64,000 nt of DNA, taken from assembly GCF_012912105.1 (NCBI RefSeq), contig NZ_QMEA01000016.1, positions 1 to 64,000 on the forward strand, in the 5' to 3' direction. Position 1 is the stretch's first letter, and each line of letters starts with the position of its first letter. The notes under the pieces were generated by a model. It did no database searches. It was not told the origin of the DNA and saw only the letters and a program-made list of their open reading frames with translations. Positions 25,901 to 35,268 of the stretch are shown piece after piece. The stretch comes from Brasilonema sp. UFV-L1 (GTDB taxonomy: Bacteria; Cyanobacteriota; Cyanobacteriia; Cyanobacteriales; Nostocaceae). The position numbers and the translations under genes are program-made.

Positions 25901-28363
25901 GGACAGACAGATATCCTAGTAGGTTCCCCAATTGCTAGCCGTAACCGAGCAGAAATTGAATCGTTAATAGGATTTTTTGTCAATGTTTTGGTACTGCGTA
26001 CCAAACTTAATGGTAAACTCAGTTTTAGAGATTTGCTTTTCCAGGTAAAGTCAACAGCCTTAGAAGCCTATGTGCATCAAGATTTACCTTTTGAGAAGTT
26101 AGTGGAGGAGCTACAACCACAGCGAGATCTCAGTTACAACCCATTGTTTCAGGTAATGTTTGTTCTCCAGAATATGCCGTTGCCAGCTCCGAAGTTATCT
26201 AATATATCGATAATTGGTCAGGAAGGTTACAGTGGTACGGCAAAGTTTGACCTGACTCTGTTTATGGAAGACTCTGAACAGGGCTTGATTGCAACTGCTG
26301 AGTACAACACGGATCTGTTTCATGCGGATACCATAACTCGAATGCTGGGGCATTTCCAGACAATGCTTGAAGGCATAGTTGCCAATCCCGATCATGCAAT
26401 TGTAGATTTGCCCTTACTGACTGCATCTGAAAAACATCAACTCATAGTTGACTGGAATGATACAAAGATAGATTATCCGTATAGTCAGTGCATTCATCAG
26501 TTGTTTGAGCAGCAGGTAGAACGAACATCAAATGCAATTGCAGTTGTCTTTGAAAAGCAGCAACTAACCTACTGCGAGTTGAACAACCGAGCGAATCAGC
26601 TAGCTCACTATTTGCAAAAACTGGGTGTGAAGCCAGAGGTGCTTGTTGGTATTTGCATTGAGCGATCTCTGGAAATGGTAGTGGCAGTGTTAGGTATTCT
26701 AAAAGCAGGCGGAGCCTACTTGCCTTTAGATCCTGCACATCCCAAAGAGCGTTTAGCCTTTATCTTAGAAGACACTCAGAGTCCAGTACTGCTAACTCAG
26801 CAGAGGTTGATAGAGAAATTACCGACTGATAGCACCAAGGTAGTTTGTCTAGACTCTGACTGGGAAGAAATTGCTCAAGAGTGTTCGCAAAGCCCTGTCT
26901 GTAAGATAAATTCTGATAACCTAGCTTATGTCATCTACACCTCTGGCTCCACTGGTAAGCCTAAAGGAACATTAATTCCTCATAAGGGATTACTTAACTA
27001 CTTAACTTGGTGTACCCAAGCATATACAGTTGAGCAAGGAAAAGGAACTACCGTTCACTCTTCCCTTGCTTTTGACTTAACCATAACAGGTTTGTTTTCA
27101 CCCTTACTGGTTGGGCGTCAGGTAAAACTTATTGCAGAAAACCAAGGTATCGAGTCGTTGAGCAATACCCTCCGTCAAGAGTCAAACTTGAGCCTCGTTA
27201 AAATCACACCAGCTGAACTATTATTACTCTCTGGGCAATTATCGTCAAAAGAAGTAGCAGGTATAACCAGAGCGTTTATCATCGGGGGAGAAAACTTGTT
27301 GACAGAAAGTATCACTTTCTGGCGAGAGTATGCGCCTGATACGATGCTGGTAAATGAATATGGTCCAACAGAGACTGTGGTAGGCTGTTGTATTTATCGA
27401 GTGCCTCAGGGTGAGCTTGAGTCAAGTTCAGTTCCTATTGGTCAGCCGATTGCTAACACGCAGCTATACGTGTTAGACCAATCTCATCAGCTTGTGCCGA
27501 TAGGAGTTCCGGGTGAACTACATATTGGCGGTGCCTCTTTAGCCCGTGGTTATTTGAATCGACCAGAACTTACAGCTGTTAAATTCATTCCAAATCCCTT
27601 TAGTAACGAGTCGGGAGCGCGATTGTACAAGACTGGCGACTTAGCTCGTTATCGTTGGGATGGAAATCTAGAGTTTTTGGGGCGGATTGACCATCAGGTG
27701 AAAGTGCGGGGCTACCGCGTTGAACTTGGAGAAATTGAGAGTCTCTTAGGGCAACACCCAGAAGTTCAAGAAACAGTTGTGCTAATGCGGGAGGATTTAC
27801 CAGGAAATCAGCGTTTGGTAGCTTATTTTGTTGCCAACACTGAGACAGCGCTTACCACTAGTGACCTCCGGAACTTTCTTAAAGAACAACTACCGGAATA
27901 TATGCTACCGTCGGTGTTCGTACAGCTAAAGGCGCTGCCGTTGACGACGAATGGCAAGATAGATCGTGGAGCATTGCCAGTACCAGATGGTGAGCGTCCG
28001 GAATTAGAAGAGGTTTATGTAGCTCCTCATTCTGAGATGGAGCGAGCGATCGCTACTGTTTGGCAAGAAGTACTGAATTTGGAAAAAGTAGGGGTAAACG
28101 ACAATTTTTTTGACCTCGGTGGTCATTCATTACTGATAGTTCAGGTTAATAGCAAACTACAAGAAGTTTTGAAACGGAATTTATCAGTTGTAGAAATTTT
28201 TCAAAATCCAACTGTTAAATCACTAGCCCAATATTTTAGTCAAAAATCGGGGGATGTACCTGCTTTTGGGTCAATGCGCGATCGCGCGAATAAGCAAATT
28301 CAGGCTATCAACCACCGCCAAAAACAACAATTAAGTAAGCAAGGTAAAAAGATTCATGGCTAG
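22979..28363 (+). CDS. FAAL-ACP-C-A(Asn)-PCP loading synthetase
   Basis: 1,794 residues. A fatty acyl-AMP ligase (about 1-590; QYTSGSTGTPKGVMLSHGN, SWLPVYHDMGLIGG) activates a fatty acid and passes it to an ACP (phosphopantetheine Ser about 642 in GLDSIK). A condensation domain (about 715-1150, HHIIADGWSMG) then joins it to the amino acid chosen by the A domain (about 1165-1650), loaded on a PCP (GGHSL, Ser about 1714). Reading the ten specificity residues by eye gives DLTKIGEVGK, one change from the Asn code DLTKLGEVGK. The start at 22979 is fixed by GGAGG 6 nt upstream. An in-frame small repeat forms the ACP-C linker. The stop overlaps the next gene by 8 bp. This is the start of the assembly line. 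Confidence 0.93.
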   Translation: MTTILNRFPAIPHQCTTVVDIVRYRSSTQPHTQAFTFLEDGETIESTLTYHELDRRSRAIAAKLQTLGLSGKRAILLYPSGLDYLSAFFGCLYAGVVAVPAYPPRNGRKTARILAISADAQASVALTTTAMLPTLQSILTEQTNIGNFRWLTTDNLTQGLEDFWQQPEINADTLAFLQYTSGSTGTPKGVMLSHGNLLHNAAVTYQLMEHSPSSKFVSWLPVYHDMGLIGGILQPLYGGFGCILMSPPSFLQRPYRWLQAISRYKGTTSGGPNFAYEYCIQRITQQQKETLDLSSWSVAFNGAEPVRQDTLEQFARAFGECGFRSCAFYPCYGMAEATLMVSGGSKTALPDIKTVEKSALSRNQIVWTSINSEDTQTFVSCGQSIPQQQVVIVNPETLTRCSSDEVGEIWVSGPSVGQGYWNSPEQTEQTFHAYLKDTGAGPFLRTGDLGFLHNGELFITGRAKDLIIIRGRNLYPQDIELTAERSHSSLRPGSGAAFSIEIENEERLVIVQELEFRAKPNLDEVTAAIRQAVVEEHEVQVYAVVLIKPGSISKTSSGKIQRRATKADFLAGKLEVVGSSIQKNIDIDESENRLQRETLLALSPREQESLLESYLQQKIARVLSIPPHEINPQQPLSSLGLDSIKVFELKNQIEVDLEVTVNVQDFFEGLSLRSPSGSSGASLVTKILAELSSTASQSSVSLTPVHKTTQVHPLSFAQQRLWFINQLAPNTPTYNIPIIIDLTGHVNISVLEQSLNEIIRRHSVLRTNFIISEGKPVQVIKSAASITLSVEDLREFSESECTKQVQSLTTEIAQQPFDLSCQLLLRAKLLRLASQKYRLLLTLHHIIADGWSMGVLIRELAALYEAFSKGQPSPLSELPIQYVDFAYWQHQWLQSDRIQPLLEYWKQQLSGELPVLNLPTDRPRSPVQTFKGAQAKLVLSQTLTKVLKKLSHQEGVTLFMTLLAAFKTLLYRYTGQTDILVGSPIASRNRAEIESLIGFFVNVLVLRTKLNGKLSFRDLLFQVKSTALEAYVHQDLPFEKLVEELQPQRDLSYNPLFQVMFVLQNMPLPAPKLSNISIIGQEGYSGTAKFDLTLFMEDSEQGLIATAEYNTDLFHADTITRMLGHFQTMLEGIVANPDHAIVDLPLLTASEKHQLIVDWNDTKIDYPYSQCIHQLFEQQVERTSNAIAVVFEKQQLTYCELNNRANQLAHYLQKLGVKPEVLVGICIERSLEMVVAVLGILKAGGAYLPLDPAHPKERLAFILEDTQSPVLLTQQRLIEKLPTDSTKVVCLDSDWEEIAQECSQSPVCKINSDNLAYVIYTSGSTGKPKGTLIPHKGLLNYLTWCTQAYTVEQGKGTTVHSSLAFDLTITGLFSPLLVGRQVKLIAENQGIESLSNTLRQESNLSLVKITPAELLLLSGQLSSKEVAGITRAFIIGGENLLTESITFWREYAPDTMLVNEYGPTETVVGCCIYRVPQGELESSSVPIGQPIANTQLYVLDQSHQLVPIGVPGELHIGGASLARGYLNRPELTAVKFIPNPFSNESGARLYKTGDLARYRWDGNLEFLGRIDHQVKVRGYRVELGEIESLLGQHPEVQETVVLMREDLPGNQRLVAYFVANTETALTTSDLRNFLKEQLPEYMLPSVFVQLKALPLTTNGKIDRGALPVPDGERPELEEVYVAPHSEMERAIATVWQEVLNLEKVGVNDNFFDLGGHSLLIVQVNSKLQEVLKRNLSVVEIFQNPTVKSLAQYFSQKSGDVPAFGSMRDRANKQIQAINHRQKQQLSKQGKKIHG
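24994..25026. repeat. Small dispersed repeat inserted in frame
   Basis: A sequence beginning GCGTTCGCCCAGCGGCTC and ending GGAGCTTCGCT, internally complementary (AGCGGCTCC/GGAGCTTCGCT). It resembles short repeats abundant in heterocystous cyanobacteria. It encodes the Ser/Gly-rich linker RSPSGSSGAS between ACP and C domain. Confidence 0.6.
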
Positions 28364-31300
28364 CGCTACAAATTTCGATTCCTTGGAAGGCATAGCTATC
28401 ATTGGCATGGCAGGACGTTTTCCTGGTGCCAAAAATATTGAGGAATTTTGGCAGAATTTGCGCGCTGGTGTGGAGTCAATTTCTGACTTCACGGATGAGG
28501 AGTTAATATCTTCTGGGATAGATCCTGCGGTAGTAAGTGATCCCAACTATATCAAAGCCGGTGCTGTATTAGAAGATACAGATTTGTTTGATGCTTCGTT
28601 CTTCGGCTTTAACCATAGAGAAGCTGAAATAACAGATCCGCAACACCGTCTCTTCTTAGAGTGTGCGTGGGAAGCACTTGAAAATGCTGGTTATGATTCC
28701 ACTCGGTGTGAAAGTCGGATTGGAGTGTATGCCGGGGCTGGTCTAAATAACTATTTGTCCTTTGATTTAACCCGTGACAGAATAGGCTCAGCCAGCTGTT
28801 ACCAAACGTTGATTGGCAATGATAAAGATTTCCTCACAACTCGTGTCTCTTACAAATTAAATCTCACTGGACCGAGTGTTACGCTTCAAACAGCCTGCTC
28901 CACATCATTAGTTGCTACAACTCTTGCCTGCCAAAGTTTGCTGAATTACCAATGTGATATGGCGTTGGTGGGTGGGGTATCTATTCGGGTGCCACAGAAA
29001 GTTGGCTACTTGTATCAAGAAGAAGGTGTTTTATCGCCAGATGGTCACTGCCACGCTTTTGATACAAAAGCGAAGGGAACTGTTCTCGGTAATGGAGTGG
29101 GAGTGGTGGTGTTAAAGCGGCTTGCAGATGCTCTAGCTGATGGTGACTGCATCCATGCTGTCATTAAAGGGTCAGCTATCAATAACGATGGTTCTCTTAA
29201 AGTTGGCTACACAGCACCTAGCGTGGATGGTCAAGCAGAGGTTATTGCAGAGGCTCAAGCTCTTGCTGGAATTGAACCTGAGACAGTCTCCTATATTGAA
29301 GCTCACGGAACCGGAACAGCCTTGGGTGACCCAATAGAAATTGCAGCGCTCTCCAAAGTTTTTCGTGCCAGCACACAGAAAAAGGGATTTTGTGCGATCG
29401 GTTCAGTGAAAACTAATGTTGGTCACCTGGATACAGCGGCTGGGGTGACAAGTCTGATCAAAACCATACTAGCCCTCAAACACAAACAAATACCACCTAG
29501 TTTACACTTTAAAGAATCCAATCCCCAGATTGACTTCGCTAACAGTCCTTTCTACGTCAATACCACGCTTTCTGAATGGAAAACGAATGGTACTCCCCGA
29601 CGTGCAGGAGTTAGTTCCTTTGGTATTGGTGGAACTAATGCCCATGTCATTCTTGAAGAAGCCCCGGTTGCCGAAGTATCAAGTTTCTCTCGTCCTTGGC
29701 AGCTGTTAATGCTATCCGCCAAGACAAGTTCAGCGCTGGAAACGGCTACGGCAAACCTAACTAATTACCTCCAACAGCAACCCGATTTAAACCTCGCCGA
29801 TGTAGCTTACACACTGCAGGTTGGCAGACAGGGTTTCGAGCATCGGCGCACTGTTGTTTGCTCCTCAATTGAAGATGCTGTGAACGCACTTGCTGATCCA
29901 AAGCGAGTTCTAACGAGTATTCAGGAAACTCAAGAGCGCCCTATTGCTTTTATGTTTCCTGGACTAGGAACTCACTACGTCAATATGGCGATTGAACTTT
30001 ATCAAGCTGAGCCCACCTTCAAGGAGCAAATTGATCGCTGTTGTCTGCTCCTAAAACCTCAGCTTAATCTTGACCTGCTAGATGTGCTGTATCCCAAGAA
30101 AAACCACGCAGATGCAGGTAATCAAAAACACAACACACCGTCTGCGGGTCTTGATTTGCGAAAAATGCTGGGACGTAGCGAAGAACAAGCGGACGAAGCC
30201 ACTCAAAAACTGAATCAAACCGTTCTCACTCAACCAGCCATATTTGTCATTGAATACGCTCTAGCTCAGTTGTGGATGTCATGGGGAATTCGTCCTGCGG
30301 CAATGATTGGCTACAGTATTGGTGAATATGTAGCAGCAACTCTTGCGGGGGTTTTGTCTCTGGAAGAGGCTTTAACCCTGGTAGCTAAAAGAGCGCAAAT
30401 GATTCAACAATTGCCTTCAGGCGCAATGCTTGCTGTTCCCCTTTCAGAAAAACAAGTGCAGCCCTTCCTAAATGAAAAGCTCTCTTTGTCTGCTGTCAAT
30501 GGGTCATCCTTGTGTGTGGTTGCGGGTTTCACAGACGCTGTCGAGGAACTGGAACAACAGTTGACTCAAAAGGGTTTGGTTTGTCGGCGGATTGTGACTT
30601 CCCATGCTTTTCATTCTGTGATGATGGAGGCGATCGCACAACCTTTGATTGACCTGGTTAAAACATTCAGTTTCCAACCGCCCAAAATTCCCTATTTGTC
30701 CAACGTCACGGGAACTTGGATTACAGCAGCCGAAGCAACAGATCCAAACTATTGGATGAAGCACTTATGCCAAGCTGTGCGCTTTGCTTCGGGAGTGCAA
30801 GAGTTGTGTAAAAAAGACAATCCAATTTTATTGGAGGTTGGTCCTGGACAAACGTTAAGCAGTTTGGCACTGCAATGTATGGAAAGTGACCAGGCGGCTC
30901 AGCAAATTGTACTACCCTCCCTAAGACATTCTTACGATCAACAGCCAGATTTGGCATTCTTGTTAAACACATTGAGTCGTTTATGGCTTGCAGGAGTCCA
31001 AATAGATTGGTCTGGATTTTATGGTCATGAGCGTCGCCATCGCATCCCTTTACCAACATATCCCTTTGAGCGTCAGCGTTATTGGATTGAACCACAAAAA
31101 AATATACGGGATGTCAATCTGAACCAAGCAGCATTAGAACAAAAGCTTGACATTAAAGACTGGTTCTACATTCCTTCCTGGAAACGTTCCGTACCACCTA
31201 TATCCTTTGAACCCAGAAGATTAACAGTTGAAAAGCAATGTTGGCTGGTGTTTATCGATACCTGTGGGATAGGAACTCAAATCGTAGAAAAACTAGAAGG

Positions 31301-33881
31301 CGAGAATCAAAATGTTATAATTGTCAAAGTTGGAGAGCAATTTTGTCACACTAGCGAGTGGGAATATACCATTAATCCTCAAAACAGAAATGACTATGAT
31401 GCATTACTGAAAGCCATTCGTAACTTAGGTCAATTCCCCACAATCATTGCTCATTTATGGAACATCACACCCAACGAGCATATATCATCAAGACTTGAGA
31501 GTTTTGAAAAAACTCAAGATATCGGCTTCTGGAGTTTGCTGTTTCTGGCTCAAGCACTTGGAGAACAAAATATTACCGACACTATCCAAATTGGTGTTGT
31601 CTCCAACAATATGCAGCAGTTGCTTGACGAAGAAGAGTTGTGTCCAGAAAAAGCGACAATTATAGGACCATGTAGAGTAATTTCTCAAGAATATTCAAAC
31701 ATAACTTGTCGTAGTATTGATATTACGCTTCCCCAATCAGGTACTAGGCAATGGGAGCAACTGATAGACCAACTTTTAGCAGAACTTGCTGCGTCAACGT
31801 CTGATCCAGTAATCGTGTATCGGGGTAATCAGCGATGGGTGCAGTGTTTTGAACCGTTACCAATGGAAGGTAAAACCGTACCTACAGCAAGATTACGGCA
31901 AGAAGGCGTCTACATCATCACAGGCGGATTAGGAGAAATTGGACTTGTCATTGCAGAATACCTGGCAAAGACAGTACGAGCAAAGTTTGTACTGACTGGG
32001 AGAAAAGGATTACCTCCAAAAGCCGAGTGGAATCAATGGTTGTCAACCCATGACGAACAGGATCTGCTAAGTACAAAAATCAAAAAAGTACAAAGTTTAG
32101 AGGAATTGGGTGCAGAAGTTTTAGTCCTGACAGCAGATGTTACCAACCTTAAACAAATGCAAGCTGTAGTTGATCAGGTACGCGATCGCTTTGGCGAGAT
32201 TCATGGAGTTATTCACGCAGCTGGAGTTCCAACAGAAGGTCTTATTCGGCTAAAAACAACCGAATTAGCGACAAGGGTTATTGAGCCTAAGCTCAAGGGA
32301 ACACTTGTGTTAGATGCTGTACTCAAGGATGTAAATTTAGATTTCCTAGTTTTGTTTTCCTCCAACACTGCAATCACTGGTGGAGTGGGCAAGGTTGATT
32401 ATTGTGCAGCTAGTGCTTTTCTTGATGCGTTTGCTCATTACAATTTTTCCTTAGGCAAAATGCACACTGTCTCTATTAACTGGGATTGGTGGCAAGGGAA
32501 CAGCTGGTCAAACAAATTGATGTTAATTGTCCCGGAAATCCAAGAGCAGTTTAATCAAGTTCTAGAGAAATACGGTATAACGTTTGAAGAGGGTGTAGAT
32601 GCGTTTAGCCGCATTCTATCTACAAAACTTCCTCAAGTAGTTGTATCAACGCAAAACCTCCAGACAGTAATTGATAAGTTCAAGATTTTTGCAGGAAGCC
32701 TTTCTCTGGAAAAATTAGAGGAGTCTCATCAGCTAGCCACAAAACACTCAAGACCTATTTTAGGAACTGCGTATATTGCTCCAAGTAATGAGCTTGAGCA
32801 AAAGATTGCTGATAGCTGGCAGGAATTGCTGGGTATTGAGCAAGTGGGTGTTAATGACAACTTCTTTGATTTAGGTGGACATTCCCTACTAGCTACCCAA
32901 CTCGTTTCCCAGCTTCGCAAAGACTTTCAAGTAGAACTATCCCTGCGTCACATCTTTGAAGCACCGACTATAGCCGAGTTGGCTTTGATGATTGAAGACC
33001 TGATTTTAAGGGAGTTGGAAGAACTAACAGAAGGTGAAGCTAAGGAACTTGTATCAGTGGTATCAAACCAGGAACAAGCGCCCAGAGATATTAGCCAACG
33101 ACGCTATAAATTGCCAAATAATCTGGAAATTGTCTACCAAACCAAAGCTGAAGCTGATTATTTCTACGAAGATATTTTCAAAAATCAGGTTTATCTCAAG
33201 CATGGGATTACTTTACGCGATCGCGCCTGTATTTTTGATGTCGGTGCGAACATAGGCATGTTCACGCTTTTTGTGAATCAACAATGCAACAATCCCACTA
33301 TTTACTCATTTGAGCCAGTCCCAAATCTGTTTGAAATTTTACGACTCAACACAACTCTCCATGAAGTGAATGTAAAGTTGTTCAATTTTGGACTGTCTAA
33401 CGAAACCAAAACAGCAACATTTACCTTTTATCCTAATAGTTCTGGAATGTCCTCTTTCTACGCCGATGAAGAAGAGGAAAAAGAAGTATTACAAGCCATC
33501 ATGACCAACCAACTGCAAAGTGGTATGGCTGGGATGGAACAAGTCATGGAATATGCTGACGAGTTGTTAGAAGAAAGATTGAAAGCTCAGACTTTGACTT
33601 GTCAATTAAGAACCCTCTCTGAAATTATCAGAGAAAACAACGTCGAATTTATAGATTTACTCAAAATCGATGTACAAAAAAGCGAACTTGATGTTCTCCA
33701 AGGCATCGAAAACCATGATTGGAAAAAAATTCAGCAGATTGTCATAGAAGTACATGATACAGAGGGACGCTTGGAGCATATAACTAATCTGTTGAGAATG
33801 CAAGGTTATCACGTTGTAGCTGAGCAAGAAAACTTGTATGAAGGCTCAACAATCCACAATGTTTACGCCGTCCGAAAATGA
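28356..33881 (+). CDS. PKS module KS-AT-KR-ACP with fused FkbM-type methyltransferase
   Basis: 1,841 residues. KS (Cys about 180 in TACSTSL; EAHGTGT; KTNVGHLD), AT (Ser about 654), KR with a normal NADPH motif (TGGLGEIG, about 1188) and Tyr in VDYCAAS, though the usual Asn is Ser; ACP (GGHSL, Ser about 1510); then a FkbM-family SAM methyltransferase (about 1560-1841; IFDVGANIGMF, LLKIDVQKSE). The AT is atypical: GLGTHY instead of GQGSQY and GYSIGEY instead of GHSIGEY. A docking-like tail (LEELTEGEAKELV) sits before the methyltransferase, as if that domain was appended later. Start overlaps the upstream gene by 8 bp. It lies directly before the oxygenated-extender cassette and probably uses that unit. 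Confidence 0.9.
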   Translation: MASATNFDSLEGIAIIGMAGRFPGAKNIEEFWQNLRAGVESISDFTDEELISSGIDPAVVSDPNYIKAGAVLEDTDLFDASFFGFNHREAEITDPQHRLFLECAWEALENAGYDSTRCESRIGVYAGAGLNNYLSFDLTRDRIGSASCYQTLIGNDKDFLTTRVSYKLNLTGPSVTLQTACSTSLVATTLACQSLLNYQCDMALVGGVSIRVPQKVGYLYQEEGVLSPDGHCHAFDTKAKGTVLGNGVGVVVLKRLADALADGDCIHAVIKGSAINNDGSLKVGYTAPSVDGQAEVIAEAQALAGIEPETVSYIEAHGTGTALGDPIEIAALSKVFRASTQKKGFCAIGSVKTNVGHLDTAAGVTSLIKTILALKHKQIPPSLHFKESNPQIDFANSPFYVNTTLSEWKTNGTPRRAGVSSFGIGGTNAHVILEEAPVAEVSSFSRPWQLLMLSAKTSSALETATANLTNYLQQQPDLNLADVAYTLQVGRQGFEHRRTVVCSSIEDAVNALADPKRVLTSIQETQERPIAFMFPGLGTHYVNMAIELYQAEPTFKEQIDRCCLLLKPQLNLDLLDVLYPKKNHADAGNQKHNTPSAGLDLRKMLGRSEEQADEATQKLNQTVLTQPAIFVIEYALAQLWMSWGIRPAAMIGYSIGEYVAATLAGVLSLEEALTLVAKRAQMIQQLPSGAMLAVPLSEKQVQPFLNEKLSLSAVNGSSLCVVAGFTDAVEELEQQLTQKGLVCRRIVTSHAFHSVMMEAIAQPLIDLVKTFSFQPPKIPYLSNVTGTWITAAEATDPNYWMKHLCQAVRFASGVQELCKKDNPILLEVGPGQTLSSLALQCMESDQAAQQIVLPSLRHSYDQQPDLAFLLNTLSRLWLAGVQIDWSGFYGHERRHRIPLPTYPFERQRYWIEPQKNIRDVNLNQAALEQKLDIKDWFYIPSWKRSVPPISFEPRRLTVEKQCWLVFIDTCGIGTQIVEKLEGENQNVIIVKVGEQFCHTSEWEYTINPQNRNDYDALLKAIRNLGQFPTIIAHLWNITPNEHISSRLESFEKTQDIGFWSLLFLAQALGEQNITDTIQIGVVSNNMQQLLDEEELCPEKATIIGPCRVISQEYSNITCRSIDITLPQSGTRQWEQLIDQLLAELAASTSDPVIVYRGNQRWVQCFEPLPMEGKTVPTARLRQEGVYIITGGLGEIGLVIAEYLAKTVRAKFVLTGRKGLPPKAEWNQWLSTHDEQDLLSTKIKKVQSLEELGAEVLVLTADVTNLKQMQAVVDQVRDRFGEIHGVIHAAGVPTEGLIRLKTTELATRVIEPKLKGTLVLDAVLKDVNLDFLVLFSSNTAITGGVGKVDYCAASAFLDAFAHYNFSLGKMHTVSINWDWWQGNSWSNKLMLIVPEIQEQFNQVLEKYGITFEEGVDAFSRILSTKLPQVVVSTQNLQTVIDKFKIFAGSLSLEKLEESHQLATKHSRPILGTAYIAPSNELEQKIADSWQELLGIEQVGVNDNFFDLGGHSLLATQLVSQLRKDFQVELSLRHIFEAPTIAELALMIEDLILRELEELTEGEAKELVSVVSNQEQAPRDISQRRYKLPNNLEIVYQTKAEADYFYEDIFKNQVYLKHGITLRDRACIFDVGANIGMFTLFVNQQCNNPTIYSFEPVPNLFEILRLNTTLHEVNVKLFNFGLSNETKTATFTFYPNSSGMSSFYADEEEEKEVLQAIMTNQLQSGMAGMEQVMEYADELLEERLKAQTLTCQLRTLSEIIRENNVEFIDLLKIDVQKSELDVLQGIENHDWKKIQQIVIEVHDTEGRLEHITNLLRMQGYHVVAEQENLYEGSTIHNVYAVRK

Positions 33882-33918
33882 AATTGAAAATTTTAATAGT
33901 AAAGTTTGGTCAGTTGAA

Positions 33919-34785
33919 ATGATGAAAATTGAAGTTGTTGGTGTAGTTGGAGCAGGTGTGATGGGAATCGGGGTAGCGCAAAACCTCGCCCAAACTGGTC
34001 ATCAAGTGATTTTAGTAGATATTTCCGAAGAAATTTTGGAGCGTGCCAAAAAAGAAATCAAGAATAATGTCCGTTTCCAGGGCTTTTTCCAGAAAAACGA
34101 GAAAGCAGAGAGTCCTGACAATATTGTGCAGAAAATTAAATTCTCCACGAACTATAAATTTCTTGAATCAGCAGAATTTGTGATTGAAAATGCCACGGAA
34201 AAGTGGGATATTAAAAAGGAGATATACCCCCAGCTTGATGCAATTTGTCCCCCTGAGACTGTATTTGCAGCCAATACATCTGCGATTTCTATTACTCGCA
34301 TTGCTTCAGTCACCAAGCGTGCTGATAAGATTATTGGTATGCATTTCATGAACCCCGTGCCAATGAAGCCGATGGTTGAAATGATTCGCGCTTATCATAC
34401 TTCTGATGAAACAATTTCGACAGCTAAAGAATTGTTGGCGCAGATGGGTAAGGAAGGTATCCTTGTCAATGACTCGCCGGGTTTTGTTTCCAATCGTGTG
34501 TTGATGTTAACGATTAATGAAGCCATTTTCTTGATACAAGACCAAGTTGCTTCAGTGTCAGAAGTAGATAGAATTTTTAAAACCTGCTTCGGACATAAAA
34601 TGGGACCATTAGAAACTGCTGACTTGATTGGTTTAGATACGATTCTATTCTCCATCGAAGTATTGTACGAAAGCTTCAACGATAGCAAATATAGACCCTG
34701 TCCGTTGCTGAAAAAAATGGTAGACGCAGGGTTATATGGTCGCAAGAGTGGACAAGGTTTTTATACCTACAATAGAGCGATTTGA
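33919..34785 (+). CDS. FkbK-like 3-hydroxyacyl dehydrogenase (extender unit)
   Basis: A 288-residue 3-hydroxyacyl-CoA dehydrogenase family protein. It has the Rossmann motif VGVVGAGVMGIGVA at the N-terminus, the catalytic-region GMHFMNPVPMKPMVE and DSPGFVSNRVL. In methoxymalonyl-ACP pathways (FkbK, AsmM types) this enzyme oxidises the C3 hydroxyl of ACP-bound glycerate to the aldehyde. It is followed by ACP, acyl-CoA dehydrogenase and FkbH-like genes. The start is chosen at MMKIEVVGVVG; the frame also opens at 33838 inside the upstream gene, without homology there. No strong ribosome-binding site is visible, so coupling to the upstream gene is possible. Confidence 0.88.
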   Translation: MMKIEVVGVVGAGVMGIGVAQNLAQTGHQVILVDISEEILERAKKEIKNNVRFQGFFQKNEKAESPDNIVQKIKFSTNYKFLESAEFVIENATEKWDIKKEIYPQLDAICPPETVFAANTSAISITRIASVTKRADKIIGMHFMNPVPMKPMVEMIRAYHTSDETISTAKELLAQMGKEGILVNDSPGFVSNRVLMLTINEAIFLIQDQVASVSEVDRIFKTCFGHKMGPLETADLIGLDTILFSIEVLYESFNDSKYRPCPLLKKMVDAGLYGRKSGQGFYTYNRAI

Positions 34786-34842
34786 AGTCAGAAATTAAGA
34801 CAAATATTTTAGCCATCCTTGAGATAAGGAGAAATTAAATAT

Positions 34843-35094
34843 ATGAAAGAAATACAACCAAAAATCAAAGAATTCCTTTCACGTTTTTTCCGCAATTACG
34901 ACTTACAGCCAGATGAAGATATTTTTTCACTTGGCTTTGTTAATTCTATGTTTGCCATGCAACTTGTTTTGTTTATGGAACAAGAATTTCAAATCAGTAT
35001 TGACAATGAAGACCTAGAGTTTGATAACTTCAGAACAATAAATGCTATGACTCGTTTGATTGAACGTAAACTATCTTTAGTTGCACAAAAATGA
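34843..35094 (+). CDS. FkbJ-like free acyl carrier protein
   Basis: An 83-residue discrete ACP. The phosphopantetheine Ser is in SLGFVNSMFAMQLV (about residue 39). AAGGAG lies about 11 nt ahead of the ATG. It would carry the glycerate-derived three-carbon unit through oxidation to hydroxymalonyl-ACP. Its place between FkbK- and FkbI-like genes supports this over a role in fatty-acid synthesis. Confidence 0.88.
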   Translation: MKEIQPKIKEFLSRFFRNYDLQPDEDIFSLGFVNSMFAMQLVLFMEQEFQISIDNEDLEFDNFRTINAMTRLIERKLSLVAQK

Positions 35095-35136
35095 GTAATA
35101 TCATGTCCGGAGCAACACTTAATCAAAAACGAAGAA

Positions 35137-35188
35137 CCTCACCCGCCTCCGGCACCCTCTCCTTACTAAGGAGAGGGTTGGGGTGAGG
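35137..35188. repeat. Dispersed inverted repeat (CCTCACCC...GGGTGAGG)
   Basis: CCTCACCC at one end and GGGGTGAGG at the other, with a strong inner stem CCCTCTCCTTA/TAAGGAGAGGG. This is a widespread intergenic repeat in bacteria including cyanobacteria. It sits in the 174-bp gap between the ACP and acyl-CoA dehydrogenase genes and may weaken read-through or stabilise the mRNA. Confidence 0.75.
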
Positions 35189-35268
35189 TCAAGCAGGAAT
35201 TATAAGTGATGAAGCGGACTTGATATAAAAGATAAATTTTTAACCAATTTCAACATTTAAGTAGTAAA

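Noticed and set aside
22979-28363. N-acyl-D-Asn prodrug starter as in colibactin or zwittermicin
   Set aside because: The Asn module has no epimerisation domain and no prodrug peptidase gene is in the window, so the similarity is limited to fatty acyl-Asn.
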